Below are positions 50,937-64,000 of a stretch of 64,000 nt of DNA, in pieces; the stretch's first letter is position 1, and every line of letters starts with the position of its first letter. The stretch spans positions 9,023,501-9,087,500 of the forward strand of contig NC_092572.1 of NCBI RefSeq assembly GCF_037975245.1, read 5' to 3'. The notes beneath the pieces are model-generated. The model searched no databases. It saw only the letters and a program-made list of their open reading frames with translations, and was not told where the DNA came from. The stretch comes from Apostichopus japonicus. Taxonomy: Eukaryota; Echinodermata; Holothuroidea; Aspidochirotida; Stichopodidae. Both the position numbers and the translations under genes were made by a program.

Positions 50937-53310
50937 TAGTTGACTATAGTTGACTCAAATTTAAATTTGGGGATTGGAAAAGAAACAAAACGTGCAACAG
51001 TTTCAAGTTGACAGAGGTTTCGAGCAGAAATAGCTCTTCTTGCAGTGTTATATGATCACAGAGGTGGCAAAGAGCAGAAGCATTTGATATTAGGCTGTCA
51101 GCATGACTGTGAAAGTTAGTAGTTAAGGATTACAAAAATAGTTCATATCATGCTGTCAACATTTCCATGAATTAAACATTGTCTGTAACTTATGCGAAAA
51201 CGATGTAAACAGAATATAAAATTTAAGGCAAGATTAACAAACTGTTACGTGGTGACTGCGGGTTTTCTTTTAAGAGCAAGTCAATGTTGAGTGGAATTTC
51301 TATAATATAACGTCCTCCCCCCCCCCCACCACTACCATTGTGTGGTCACTTAATTTGTAATTCAAATGAGAAATACAAATTTTCATCTTTATGTTACAAA
51401 CTTCAAGCAGGGAATATTCACCATGCAAATTGGTGTTTTGGAGACAGAATGCGCAGAGTTTGACTTTTTATGGTAATTTTGATATAACTATCCGAACTAT
51501 ACTATACTGCTCTAAGCAGAATATAACTAATGTTAAAACAGAAAATGACTGGTAAGTTATGAGTTAATTTTGGAAGATAAAAGAAAGGAAAGGAATGTCT
51601 TAGTTAGTAAAGTATTCAAATACACATGCAGCTATATACAGGAATACACCACTCTGTGGTATACGATACCAAATTAACCGCCCTTAGTTAATTACCATCC
51701 CCTGGACTGACGAGAGGAGTATAGGGGCTGGTGGGGGGGGGGGAGTAGCTCCCGAGTCCATATCAAAATGTAGGCTACAAAAAGGGTTTTCGATGACATG
51801 ATATTCCTCGAGGCTTGGCCTGGGTCTCAACCCTACTGGTTTTTTTTTATATTTATATCAATACTTTTGGCCTGTGCTTCCTATCTGACGCCACAGTATC
51901 CATTGGAAATCATGTAATCAGAAATAACAATTTTTTTTTTATTTAAACATATAACTTGCAGCTATCGTTAAAAATATGAAATGTATAAATCACTGACGTC
52001 ATACTTTTCAATTCGACATCGTCTCGCATTTGACTTGAGAACTTGAGTTCACACAGTAACGTGCTCTGAACGCCACCCACCCCCTCCCCCACCCCCCACT
52101 TTGGACTAGATTTATATTGCATATAGCATATATATTACACGATCAAGAACAACACACAACTTTCATTACATCTTTTCAAGCATTCAATTAGTTCCTCAAA
52201 TATTGTTTGATCTTTCATCAGTTCCATGCATGCATAAACCCGTATCATTTACTTGTTTAACTGGATATATAGACGGTATATATGAATTCAAATATTACGG
52301 TAAGGTTTACTCACAATTCTATACAATTTAATCATATTAAACTAGACGCTCTATAGAGTCACGAGGCCACCAGGGGGAAAAGGATACTGGTACCTTCACA
52401 TTACTTTCGTCCGTTCTGCAATGACGAAGCTCTCCCAATACTGAATCAGACTTTCCCTATTATACGCCTTTGAGAAAGTAATCACATATAATGTTACGTT
52501 TCGAAAGAGAACTTCATGCCCTCTGAAATGACTAAGTGAACTTTGACTCACTTTAGTGTAATATTTTCAAGTTAAGAGCCGCATATTTTATAGTGAAATG
52601 CCTTATATCGTCGAAACCGTCGGTGGTAGTCAATGGTTTGTTGAGCAGGGAGTTTTGAGAGCTACTAGTAGTAGGGATCGAATTTATACTCCCCCCTCCC
52701 CTCATCTAACCCTCGCCCCCGACTGAGGGCTATGATAGAGTCCGCCGCGGTAATGCTATTCATTTAGGCTGACATGCGCAGTGTAGAGAAAGCAACTATG
52801 TCCCTGACTTTTTAACTTAAATCACCAAAACCAAACAACTCTTTCACAAAGGATCATGACGTATGAGTTCTTCCCTGTGATTTGGTTAATAGGGACACAG
52901 AGTTGTCTATCAGTGATAACGCACAACAAAGTCATCCGGTGGCAACATATCGAATCAATTGGAGTTTCTTTACATGTGTCTTTAGGACGCAAATATATCA
53001 AAGAGAATTTAATCAAGATTTGTGAAATATAAACTGAAATATAAAGTACACAAACACAAAACAAATATAGCCCCCCCCCCCCCCCGCTCGCTCCCCACCT
53101 CAAAAGAACATTGGAAGTAAACAGCTGTTAATGAACACCACAAAAGCAACAATAATAATTATTACTCCTGATCGTCTGCTCATTTCGCAGAAATTCTTCA
53201 ACGTCGGACAATTTTCGGACTTGTCTCTCTCTCCCTCTTTCTGATATTTGTGATATATGCAAATAGGAATAACTCATCTCGGTTCCTTTTATCCAATAAC
53301 TGACATAATT

Positions 53311-53709
53311 TCACAAATGGCAAACTAAGAACCTGATACCATTAGTGTCGTTACGTTCAATGTGTGCCGCCAGAACTATAACAAATTTCTTTCGAGTGTA
53401 ATTTGAAACAATGCCATCTAATATATCCATACGTAGCCTACATGTCAAATCAATGTCCTTCATATTCACTTTTATCACACTGTGTTTTAATCTTGATTTC
53501 ACCACAATTTGATGGTAGCTCGGAGGTATGTGATTTTGCATGAATATACTCCCAAATGAAATAGTGCTTACTCGAACAACGAGATAACAATTGCAAAATC
53601 GTGTGGTGGTTTCCATATTATATCCACAATATAGTAGTGAACATACAGAGGGTGAGCCATAACCAGTTCTGTTTTCAAAATCCGTCTGCAGAAGCCTGTC
53701 TGATGAGTC
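53311..53709 (-). CDS. Candidate exon with a diverged CUB-like domain
   Basis: On the minus strand the acceptor tatacttttcttacag leads into 132 open codons ending in TGA, unusually long for this AT-rich ground. From the acceptor, residues 23-41 are Cys-rich (four Cys, ending CNC). Residues 53-132 resemble a CUB core: GSI...IPPSY at 53-65, SVIKVNMKDIDL at 77-88, C90, MDILDG at 94-99, and NGIRFLVC near the end, echoing the usual GF.l.Y. A possible internal donor (CGA|GTAAGC) after residue 46 gives an alternative 138-nt exon. No partner exon was found, and several CUB cysteines are missing, so this may be a decayed or chance frame. Confidence 0.3.
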   Translation of the reverse strand, partial: DSSDRLLQTDFENRTGYGSPSVCSLLYCGYNMETTTRFCNCYLVVRVSTISFGSIFMQNHIPPSYHQIVVKSRLKHSVIKVNMKDIDLTCRLRMDILDGIVSNYTRKKFVIVLAAHIERNDTNGIRFLVCHL

Positions 53710-55074
53710 CTGTAAGAAAAGTATAGTATAGGCTTAGAATTTCTGCTTGGTAATAACTTTAACTGTAATCGTTTGTTCTAAACTCAGTAACCTTGAAATG
53801 TTGTTCTTCTATGAGAGATGGACATGAACGTCCAGGGACGTATCTACGGGGTTGGGGGGGGGAGGGGGAGGGGGTTGGAGGGAGGTATCGTACCTCCCCA
53901 AATAATTGGCTTGAATCTTCCATAGTTGGAAAATCTCTGGTCACTGAAAAACATGCCAGTTGGGAAATTTGATCTATGCAACACCTCGTTTATTAATTTA
54001 AGCTGATCGCAATCTTGATAGGATTATTCTGACTGTTTCTGAGTCCAATAATATTTGGCTATTTCTAATATTTCTAATGTTAGGCTTACATAAGGCTTAC
54101 AAGATTTGACGAAATTCGAACTTACAAATTAACCGAAATCTTGTTTCTAACTCATTGTACAACCCATCATAAAGTTGAAAATACCACAAACTAACATTTA
54201 AATAGTCTGAATACGGCCAATTGGCGTCCGATTGCACCTTAGCATATTACTAAGTACCCGGTATAGCATATTTGAGGTTCAAAGAATTGACAACCCAGTC
54301 GTGTTATGCTGCTTATAATTTCGAAATTGGAATTTTAAGGAGGGCTTGTGTACGCAGTCAGTCCCCATCGAACGAATTAATGAGCTGAGAGAGCAGTTTT
54401 TTTTTGTAGCCCCGCCCTCCCCCCCCCCCCCGCCCCCAGAAGTATGAAATTTCGCGAAACTGCTTGAGACCTACCCCTCTTGTTTAAATGTTTGAATAAT
54501 GCAAAAGAAGGCATCGCTATAGCCACCATGACGCGGTAAGTTAAATCTCACAACATTTGGTTTTCGTAATTAAACAGTAAAAATTTCTAATTTTGTCGTA
54601 CTCTCTGATAAATTTCCATTGAATATCGTGCCTTTTTTCATGGCTCCAAAAAGTGCCATTAAATTTGCCTTGAACTTGACTTCGTTACAGGAGAAAAATG
54701 CACATTTTTGTCAAAATTGGCTAGATTAGACTATACTCTTTTCATTGATACCAAATTCGCTATTGGAAATGTACTAGTCTTGTCAATAATCAACGTATTA
54801 ACTTAACGGCAAAACACAGCGTTATGTGATACAGATGTTAGGACTTAATTGTATTGGCTCTGCGTGTACATGTAATGATGCATACATTGCTTTAATTCGT
54901 AGCAAACGACCATGTCAATATCTACATTGTACACATGCTTCATAGTCATTATATTACTATAGCCCTGAAATTTAGCAGAAAATACTCATCTTCTTTCAAC
55001 TCATTATGCAAGTTCTGAAGATGAAGTGTAGCCTAGGAAAAAATTACCTCAAACTAACCACGGCAAAATATCAT
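53710..55074. other. No gene seen; one solo MITE-like end
   Basis: GTCCAGGGACGTATCTACGG followed by poly-G at 53831-53880 looks like a single end of the poly-G MITE family without its partner. Confidence 0.45.
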
Positions 55075-55445
55075 CCCTTTTTACATGGTAAACTGTGGTA
55101 CAATACCAACATTTGACTGGTATTTTGGTCCTATGGATGCGGTTTACCACAGTTTTTCCATAGTGCCATACCACAATTTATCATGGTTTTAATTACTTTC
55201 TATGTCATCTTCACAGTGAATCAATCTCAAATTTACCCTATGTGGACTATATGGCATTACCATAGTTTTACCCCAATTAACCACAATTTTACCCTAAAGC
55301 TGTACCAATTAGTTTTACTCTAATTGTACCATGGTTTTACCCTAAATGTACCACAGTTTTACCGTAAATTTACCAGAGTTGTATCCCAATTGCACAACAG
55401 TTTTCCCTACTTGTCTTAATTATAATCAGTACACCACAAATTACC
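55075..55445. repeat. Degenerate TTTACC/ACCACA-rich repeat array
   Basis: Repeated short motifs (TACCACAGTTTTACC, TACCATGGTTTTACCCTAAA, AACCACAATTTTACC) recur at irregular spacing, with a few more to about 55750. No sustained reading frame. Confidence 0.65.
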
Positions 55446-58400
55446 TTAAATTTCACCCATTGGTGGATTGTATCATAACTGGGCTAGTTGAAAACATACA
55501 ACAAAGCAACTCATACAGTATGTCATGATGTCGTATGTATATAATAGCATTCTATTTTATGCACCAGATTTGGTCAAAATGTTGCACTCACAACAGGCAT
55601 GACAACAATATAAAGGTTAAACAGTTTTACAGAATATGGTATGTACAGTTGTTGTAAAGTAAAATAAGTATGTACCGTAATTTTATTGGGTTAGGCCTAC
55701 TGTTGCAAATTTACCATGTTTTACCCCAATTTAACCATAATTTACTGCTGTAAGACTAGGGTACATAAATTGTTTCTTGTATCTTATATAGGGTGATATA
55801 TTATTGTATTCATGTACTTTTTAACTGTTCGACCAAATTTTCCTGCCATTCCTGGACTTGCCGTCCTACTGCTTTACATCAAGTCTCTTCATAGTGTTTA
55901 AAAGTATATGTTTCGTTGTGTTGTTACTATTTTCTTACATTTTACCGTCTCAAAGTTTTATGTAATATGAACGAGAAATAAGGAGACCAAAAGACAAATA
56001 AAAATGTGTTGTCATTCTTAAAAAAGAAAGTTCTCTGACCAAAAGTCCCTCAAAGCTGACCTCATCGTGGTGTCAGAGTGGCAACCTCTGTCTTTTCAGT
56101 GGGTGAACTAGAACTTTGTCTGGCCATTTTAAAGCCAAAATGCCCTCTCAGGTGTTATATTTAATTGCCTGTTGTATAACCTGCATGTGTCCACAAACCT
56201 AGTTATGCTTGAAAATATACCCAGTAAAAAGGCCCTTGTCTGATACCATCAAGGCTCCATAGGCTGATTACTAGCATCCCCATGTACAATTTAAAGATGG
56301 TGAATTTGAAGGGGCACTGGCAGGGCGTGGACTCTTTGCAGTGGCAGGGCTTGTACCTGGAAGAGCACCAGGTCCATCTTCATGAGAGTCTCTAAATAAG
56401 ATTATTGCTGGGGATAAATGCAAACCAGTGTTGAGTGTCTGACTTCAGCGAGTAGTACTAAAAGTAGCGATTGTTACGATATGGCATTGCTTGCATGTAT
56501 TGTTATGTGTGGAACCGGATGTACCAAATCGATTCATTGGCAGTGAGTATTTCATGATCTCCAGGCGTCCTTATGCCCATATCCACACAGAAAAGTAAAT
56601 TCACTGCCGCGAATATGTCCTCTTATCATTCGATATAAGCATGGAGTCCCATCATATAAGCAGTTTAATTCCATTAATTTTGTCACGCTTAGTTATAGCA
56701 TTTCGCGCAATACGTACCAACGTGGAACGGGACAGTCACTAGTCTTTACTCATAACCTGTATTCGTAACCTGTATTCTTGTGCGTGTTTATTTGCCGTGA
56801 ACTTGACTTCGTTACAGGATGATTTGAAGAGAAATGGAGATTAATTCGTGGCAAAGGAGCTTTTTCAGCGAATATACTAGTTTTCAAAATTGAGAATGAT
56901 GATAATCATGCCAAAAAAGCATTCTTCTAATCAGTTCGAGAGTGGTTAATTTACGTTCGGAAAATACGGCTGAAATTCCCTTTCCACTCCATTGTTGTGT
57001 CTTTTGTCAATAATAATTGGATTAAACACCTTTCCTCCATCAAATTCAACTGTTACCAGACATATAAATTGGTTAAAGACTGAGATATTGACCTTCGAAA
57101 ATGATTAGTTTTACCTAATTAAATATTAATGAGGAGTGACGTCAAGAAACCCCATGCATACTATATGGATATGCAGACATGATGGCTCCTCCTGGATGTA
57201 CATTCAATGTGCATTTTAGAAGTGAAGGGACTATTTTGTCTCAAATTTCCCCTTACCAACACCCCACGCCCTCAAAAATTGTTGAAATTTCGAAATAATA
57301 AATATCGATTATTTTGGCTTCAATTCAAAATATATTCCTGGATCGCACTACTCAAAATGGGCTATACGCAAATCATTTTATTGGTTTACAACATTTAGCA
57401 TATAATAAAAGTTGAGAACATTTGGTCACGTTCATTTGAACATCTTTTGCTTCAAATGAGAGTTCCGCAAATATTTCTCAGAAATGTACAACAAGAAGTA
57501 GCTAGTATATGTAATATCTCCATTGGACTATTTTAGCTTACCGATATAGAGTTTTCTACCGACGCGCATGTTACTATAAGACCATTAACAATAGTGAAAA
57601 TAGTATGATTGTTTGAAGAAATATCTAAGGAAGTGTAGATGTACGGAACCCCGGTCATCTGCTTTCACGGATATTAGGGATAGAGAGAGATCACTATATA
57701 TGTTATAAAGAAGACAAAAACATAACTATAAATCAATAAGAAAATAAAAAGCATTTTATGACTTAAAAAAAGGCAAGCCAATTTTTAAAATCGTTGTGTT
57801 ATGTGTCAGTTTCATTATATTTCTGAGAAGAAAATGAACATATTATAACATCGGCATGTCAAGAATACGAACAACAGTTTCCTTGAACCCGAGTAACGGT
57901 TTGAACTTTTGGTTTCAAACTATCGACGTACATTGACTACGCCATCCGTTTCATAATATATATTTCATAATATATATATCTAAAATGTGCTAATGTGCTT
58001 ATAAAATCTATCATTATGATATGCACTCATCTCTCTCTCCATTAAAAATTTGTACTCACTCGGGCATTTTTTTGGGGGGGGGGGGAGGGCGGGGGTGGAA
58101 CTAGTTCCACAAAACTCTGTAGTGAGGCGGCGACTAAAAATTGTAGTCTGTTTTACTCTTAACCGTATGTCTAATAAGAGGTGAATTAACCCATTGGTCA
58201 TTGAACCATGTAGAGCTTCACGCTCTTACAACTTAACGCAGCCAAATGGATCTGTTAAGTCGATACCCTAATAGATTGCCGTAATATTGTTTTTTTTTAA
58301 CTTAGCCTTTAAAAACTACATACCGGTACGACAATAAATTATTATTGAGCCTTTTTTATAGAGTTAAATTATAAATAAACCGTTGATAAATTTAGGGAGA

Positions 58401-59411
58401 ATTGGCTGCAAGGCAAATGACAACAAATATATCATGATAATTAAAAAAAAAAAAAAAAACAGGACAAAAAAAAACTTTCTATTTTATTACTAGTTAGGGT
58501 AATCTATCATACAGGGCGACGTGTCAACATTGTGCATACAATACCATATTACTTAAAAGTCATATCCCGCGTTATATATAACCCAGTACTGCATTACCAG
58601 CGCTTCTGTATTTGTTTGGCAAATGCCGGTTCAACTGACTGCAACAGAATTTGCGCCTGTCTTGGTTTGTGGCATAAATTAGTGAATTTGGCTGGTAAGC
58701 TCAAATGATGTTAATCAACACCTTTGAGCTCTCTGTTTGCATTAACCTATACAGTCGCCCGTTTTCATCATAGTTATATACAATATCAGGATACTGTTAC
58801 TGTATACCTATATACAACTACAGAGGGATGGTGACATCGTTAACAAGTTGTTTTTGAAGGAAATCAGTATACTTGTGCTTTTGTTACACATGTGCTTACA
58901 TGACCATTTATGAACTGCATTTTTCGGATACATATGGAGGCATTTTACTAATACATTTTTCATTTATTTGTAAGTATATATTGCATTATTGGTTGGAAAT
59001 AATATAATGTAAGTAATATTGTTTTTTATTTGTTTTTCATATTCAATGCTAGCCATGCATTTTCCTAACGCTTGTTAATATCGTGACATATACTATTATT
59101 ATATATGATACATGACTAATTGTATAGAAGACTGTATGGTATACGCTGGCTCGTCATTAGGTCAACTGTAATATATAAAGGATGTTGTAAAAGGTAACCC
59201 AGCGAATTGCAGGGGCTATTCTGTCACTAATATTTGCACATAACTGTATTCCAATTCCCAGAGTATCCAAATATTATAACTGGTTAAAATAAAGTCCTTT
59301 GACAACCGTAATATCTAAAATGATATGGGCCCATACAGAGAGAATGTGTTAATGTAGAAGAATAATGACACCTATAACCCATCTATTTCTTATATATGTA
59401 TTACGATTTAG

Positions 59412-59412
<1 letters not shown>

Positions 59413-59483
<71 letters not shown>
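59413..59483. repeat. (AT)n(GT)n compound microsatellite
   Basis: About 37 bp of AT followed by about 34 bp of GT. Confidence 0.95.
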
Positions 59484-59485
<2 letters not shown>

Positions 59486-59805
59486 GGGGACTATAGACCC
59501 ACTCAATCAAACTGTAGTATGGTCCCTAAGGTATTGTAGCCTGCCCTGTAGGTGTCTTGTAGGTGCAAGTACATTGTGTGCGTGTTTTCGGGTGTCTGGT
59601 GGGTGTTTTGTGGGTGTCATCTACGTGCAAAACATCTCAATGGCACAGAGCTCGATGTTGTGGTAACTTAATCCGAGCCTCTTTTCTTACCGAGGACGAG
59701 ATCGTTCTACCTGCCTGCGCTGGTGTCAAAAAAAAAAGGCAAATGCTAAGTGTAGTATCAGAGTTTCTGACTTTCTCAAGTTTTCGAACCACATTATCTT
59801 ACCTG

Positions 59806-59839
59806 CAGGGAGTTGTTATGCATCCATAACAACTCCCTG
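59806..59839. repeat. 34-nt palindrome, CAGGGAGTTGTTATG arms
   Basis: Perfect 15-bp arms CAGGGAGTTGTTATG / CATAACAACTCCCTG surround the loop CATC. The outer 12 bp are identical to the palindrome at 18746, 41 kb away. Confidence 0.88.
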
Positions 59840-60950
59840 ATCTTACTCTAATTTCCCTTAATCATACAAGCAACAAAAGAAAATATATTAGTTGTTAAAA
59901 ATGTATTATAATAATGTCCTGTGGATGATGATGCTTTGAAACTGTTTTTTCCCATTGTAAGGTTTGAGTTGATAATTGTTCAAGACGTGTCTGTACAGGG
60001 ATCTGCTACTAGGGCAAGAAAAAGAAAAAAAGTTTAATAATGGAGACGATTTGTTTATAGAATGGCGTAAGGCAGAAGTTTAGACTGCAAAAGTCATATA
60101 AACGAAGAAAGACAAAAAATTGAGTGCTATTAATCTTTATATTTCTGTTTCGGATATCAAGATATTCAGCTACAAACAATACGAAAAATATTTAATTTGA
60201 CGATGACGTTGGATCGTCTAAGCAAGACTAAGTGTTAACGGTTAACCAATGGTTTGGTAAATTCCACTAACTCAAACCAAAAAGCTGTTCTTTTTAACTT
60301 TATATAAGCATTCTATGAACAAAAGAGTGAATGCCGTGGATGCCATTTAGTACCATTTGTCATTGAATAATAAATATGTAAGACATTGCAAATATGTTAT
60401 TTGAGGCCATGAAATTCTTGAATTCTTATTCAAGTTTGTGAGTCATCAAACTGACCTAGCAAATGGTGAGAGGCCTCAAAATGCGGTTCATTTCTCGAAA
60501 GTTTGATGTGGCAATAAAAATAGAACATAGGGTATGCAACGTTTAGTTTAACAGACTACAGCGTATAAAAAGTTAATTCCGTGTCTCAATTAACCCTTTA
60601 ATGCCTTTCCGATGAGGCGATGATACAAACGTTGTTTAAAGTTCACAGCTAAGTGTTACATCAATTTTAGACTACCTCTTTTGATAGAACTGGTCTATAT
60701 TAAATAAGCTAGAGTTATGATCATCCTAAAAATCGTTGCATCTATAGGATATGAAATCTCATGGTGAGGTTCCTTACAGAAGATTTCTTTCCAAGATAAT
60801 CATACACCTTTTGTAAACACCGAACAGACCCTTACAGTTCGAAAGCTTGAACAACACGTATATAACGGGAAATTTAGTTTTAATAACTTTGCAGTGTGGG
60901 AGAAAACTATTTTCAGGGCATTGTGATGCTTTGTGCTTTGTGTTGGGCTT

Positions 60951-61140
60951 TCGTTGATTTGCTCTGTGTTTCGTTGATTTGCTCTGTGTTTCGTTGATTT
61001 GCTTTGTGATTCGTTGATTTGCTCTGTGTTTCGTTGATTTGCTCTGTGTTTCGTTGTATTGCTTTGTGTTTCGTTGATTTGCTCTGTGTTTCGTTGTATT
61101 GCTCTGTGTTTCGTTGATTTGCTTCGTGTTTCGTGGTGTT
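60951..61140. repeat. Minisatellite, exact 20-bp unit
   Basis: Nine to ten head-to-tail units of GCTCTGTGTTTCGTTGATTT stay in perfect 20-nt register. Variants are GCTTTGTGAT, TCGTTGTATT and GCTTCG. Reading frames across it on the minus strand give Asn-Glu-Thr-Gln-Ser-type repeats that are by-products. Confidence 0.92.
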
Positions 61141-62799
61141 GTAATGTAATATACTGCACGTCTTGGTAAAACTGTTGACCCCAAATTCAACAAACCTGCT
61201 TCAAGTTAACATTAAACTCAACTTCAACTGAATTAATTTAAGCTAACTCGCGACGACTTATTCGATCATTATGTTGCATTGAATTCATGTGTTGACGGGG
61301 GATGGGGGGGGGGGACATGTCTTCCCAAATTGTTAGATTTCGTCCCTATCGCACATTCTGTGCATGGTTTTGAGCCCATCCTGAAGGATCATGAAAGAAC
61401 TTGTCGCCTCACTTTTCGTTGCTTTAATAACCTGCATCCTCACGCACTGTTCTAAGCCTATTTGTCAAAATACATTAACGAAGGATTTGTAAGGCTCCTG
61501 GGGGGAAGTATAAGAACTTGCCATTGGGCCGCAGATTTGCCCGCCTGTACCAAGACCCGTCCTCTATGATGTCACACAGTTAGACTCCCTTGTCATTTGC
61601 AATGCTCCCTCCCTCCTCTCACGCCCTCTCCTCTCATTTTGAGAAGCCAATCGAAGCCCCTGGAGCGCATTCAAGGTTAATCTAAAGCATATAGCAGACA
61701 ATAAACCATCGGCTTCGCATACTAGCAAAGAAAAAAAGAAAAGAAAAAAAAAACTAATAAATAAAAGAATAAAAGTCGCGAAAATATAAAGCCATCAGAT
61801 ATGCAATATTTAAAAATAAATGAAACCCAAAGATTAAAGTAGATGGCACTGAACATATAGCAGACGCCATCGCTGCGGGGAAATTTTGATCTTGGATGAA
61901 GATAACGTACCACGCTTTTAACTTTTGATTAAAAATCATCCAACAAAACCGTTCAAATTTGGATATTCAAGAAGCGGAACCATCTGATACTTTAGCAGCA
62001 CGTACGCCAACAATCACGTGATTGATATTTTCAATTTATTCTTTCAACTTGACTCTCTTCAAATTCACTGCAAAGGCATTTCTCAAAGGCATACATTATT
62101 CAACAAGTTGTGTCAAATATGGCGACTGTTAACTTTCTGTTCATATGATTCTTTTCCCTCCTATTATAATACGCATATGTTACATGCATCACACTTTAAC
62201 AAAAGCAACAATAAAAAAAAAGCCGTACAAGACTGTACCAGTGAAAATCGTATATGAATAATAAAAAAAAAATAAAAAAACTTACGGCAATGTTATTGTA
62301 TACTTGATTTGAACTCGAAGTGCTCTCTAAATATTTGAAGCATTGTTGGATAGTTGTTTGGTTTGCGTGTAGTCTATAGTCTATGAAGTATACATAATTG
62401 ATTATGGCATCATTGGTCTGTTTTATGTATATATATATGTATATATTGGGTGCCTATACAAATGAAACGCACAAGCATTAGTGGAAAACCCATGCACATT
62501 CGCGGCATATATATGCATGGTTCTCTAATACTGAATGACCACTGCATGTATATTGAACGGTTAGAGGGCTATTCGGGTAAAGCTGGTTGTGTTGATTGCT
62601 ATCCACTGTTGAAGTTAGAGTTGCTGAATTATCTTTGCATCTTGAGGTAATATACGGTGACATTTGCATATCTTTTATACATGGCGTGTATAAGGTACAA
62701 TTCTATCAACCGTAACTCGAATTATGGACAAGATATTGTGATTTCTACTCTTGTTTTTTGCCTTAAACAGTGTGGAACATTTGTCTATTTGAAAACAAA

Positions 62800-62842
62800 A
62801 TTATATGTTCCGAATCTGCCATCTAATGTAGGGAATACATAG

Positions 62843-62912
<70 letters not shown>

Positions 62913-62978
62913 AGAGAAAACCAGAGAAATAAAAAATTATATGTTTTGAATCTGCCATCTAATGTAGGGAATACATAG

Positions 62979-63064
<86 letters not shown>
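62800..63064. repeat. Duplicated (AT)n unit
   Basis: The segment GAATCTGCCATCTAATGTAG then GGAATACATAGCTATA occurs twice (about 62813 and 62950), each time followed by a long AT array. A unit of about 135 bp was duplicated. Confidence 0.88.
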
Positions 63065-63067
<3 letters not shown>

Positions 63068-63205
63068 GCGTTGGTTTCAAGTTACTTTACTGTCAATTAA
63101 TAATATCTTTTTCGTATCATATGTTTGATTGCAAATTAATGTCTTGGGCTATCAGTGTGCGTAAAGTAATGATTACGAATTACATAGATCATAGGCATAT
63201 CAGGG

Positions 63206-63266
63206 GAAGGGAGAGAGAGAGAGAGAGAGAGAGAGGGGTGGAGAGAGGGGGTGGGGAGGGGGGAGA
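63206..63266. repeat. (GA)n and GGGGAG purine tract
   Basis: A GA dinucleotide run passes into GGTGGAGAGAGGGGGTGGGG. Confidence 0.9.
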
Positions 63267-63459
63267 TAGTGTCCCACTCATGTAGGTCACTGTGGCCCTT
63301 CATCTGTATCGTAGTACGTATGGGTATAGTTGTGTTGGTGCGTGTATTTGATTTGTGTACTAGTATTACCATGTTAACCTGGTTCCCGAATTGTTTCTTT
63401 TTTCTTGGTCTCTAAAGAATATATATTAGATATTTTGCACGACATTACAATTCCCACTT

Positions 63460-63580
63460 TGGTATGAGTACGAGTAGAAGTAAAAGGCTCTAAGTATGAG
63501 TACATTATTTGGTATTCGGTCATGGTACTATACACTATTCCAAATGTCGCGAATTCGAGTACATTATTGTGTACTAGGTC
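63460..63580. repeat. GAGTAC-rich repeat
   Basis: ATGAGTACGAGTAGAAGT, ATGAGTACATTATTTGGTA and CGAGTACATTATTGTGTACT form two related half-units, each containing GGTCATG.TACTATAC. Confidence 0.5.
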
Positions 63581-64000
63581 ATGATACTATACTATAGAGA
63601 GCAACAAAAGGGTACCGATGGTCTGCGATCTGACTTGGATGATTTCGAAACTGCTGGTTGTGAGATTTCTTGTTTCCTTTTCTTTTGAGGGGAGGGAGTA
63701 ACTTTACTTTTTGGCGAATATAATGCCATAACGATGGCAGTGACTCAGTGAAGTAAAGGGGGATTGCTCGCCAGCAAATTAATCCTCATCCATCCTTATG
63801 TTTCCACAACTATACCCTCCTCCCACCCCCCTCCCACAACCCCTCCTGATTCGGGTCTCACTAAGTTGGCAATTGGATTTACAACCCCCTGATTCAACGA
63901 AGGATCTGATAAGGAATCGAGTGTTATCGACCTGCGTACGTGTATGTCTCTTTGCCGTCGATTCAGCGGATGGTAAATGTGTCCGTGTGTGTGAGCCAGC

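Larger units (their letters stand above)
49356..53310. other. Gene-poor stretch
   Basis: AT arrays at 49887 and 50817; C-rich runs at 51307, 52077 and 53070; otherwise AT-rich with no supported exon. Confidence 0.45.
55446..60950. other. Gene-poor stretch
   Basis: AT-rich DNA with poly-G at 58073, poly-A at 58442 and the AT/GT array at 59413. The 56.04-56.45 kb part is less AT-rich but shows no frame or splice signals. Confidence 0.45.
61141..64000. other. No gene seen to the right edge
   Basis: Poly-G near 61302, the duplicated AT unit, the GA tract and the GAGTAC tract are the only structures recognised. Confidence 0.45.

Noticed and set aside
60774..61193. 139- and 119-codon minus-strand frames rich in Asn-Gln-Arg-Thr
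   Set aside because: By-product of the exact 20-bp minisatellite; 20 is not a multiple of 3, so all frames look repetitive.

Overview
The window is nuclear DNA of an intron-bearing animal. It is AT-rich, full of (AT)n microsatellites, dotted with long poly-G/poly-C tracts, and crowded with small interspersed and non-autonomous elements. Two multi-exon membrane-protein genes can be reconstructed with clean splice sites. A rolling stone (Rost)-family gene lies on the plus strand. A gustatory-receptor-like (GRL) seven-transmembrane gene lies on the minus strand. A non-vertebrate GRL with a Rost-family protein, tRNA-headed SINEs and poly-G transposon ends suggests a marine invertebrate, perhaps an echinoderm such as a sea cucumber. 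That assignment is inference.

Layout. 1-10.7 kb holds no convincing gene: (AT)n arrays, an inverted-repeat element (845-1265), a hAT-like MITE (1795-2105) and a tRNA-derived SINE (about 8281-8452). 10.7-13.7 kb holds the Rost-family gene in three visible coding exons (10795-10848, 11940-12174, 13099-13661; 283 aa); its first intron carries a near-perfect 160-bp foldback hairpin. 14.4-14.9 kb is a three-copy tandem repeat of about 143 bp. 18.2-23.7 kb (minus) holds the GRL gene in four coding exons (23720-22458, 19885-19817, 18607-18518, 18251-18174; 499 aa), all joined by phase-0 introns. Its first intron contains a hAT-like MITE and its second a GAGTAC-rich array and a palindrome.

The remaining 40 kb is mostly gene-poor: a Penelope-like retroelement remnant (27.46-27.94 kb), related terminal motifs at 2.3, 30.0 and 31.1 kb, a 19-bp minisatellite (30.0-30.34 kb), a second SINE copy (31.6 kb), a TTAA-flanked MITE (32.6-32.8 kb), a hAT-like MITE with an exact 8-bp target duplication (42.68-43.0 kb), diverged tandem repeats at 48.3-48.8 and 55.1-55.45 kb, a tRNA-Ser-like SINE (49.0-49.35 kb) and a 20-bp minisatellite (60.95-61.14 kb). 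One weak minus-strand candidate exon at 53.31-53.71 kb resembles a diverged CUB domain.

The two solid genes share no pathway that the sequence shows; they are simply neighbours about 4.5 kb apart, converging on each other. Everything rests on reading the sequence; no database search was possible.
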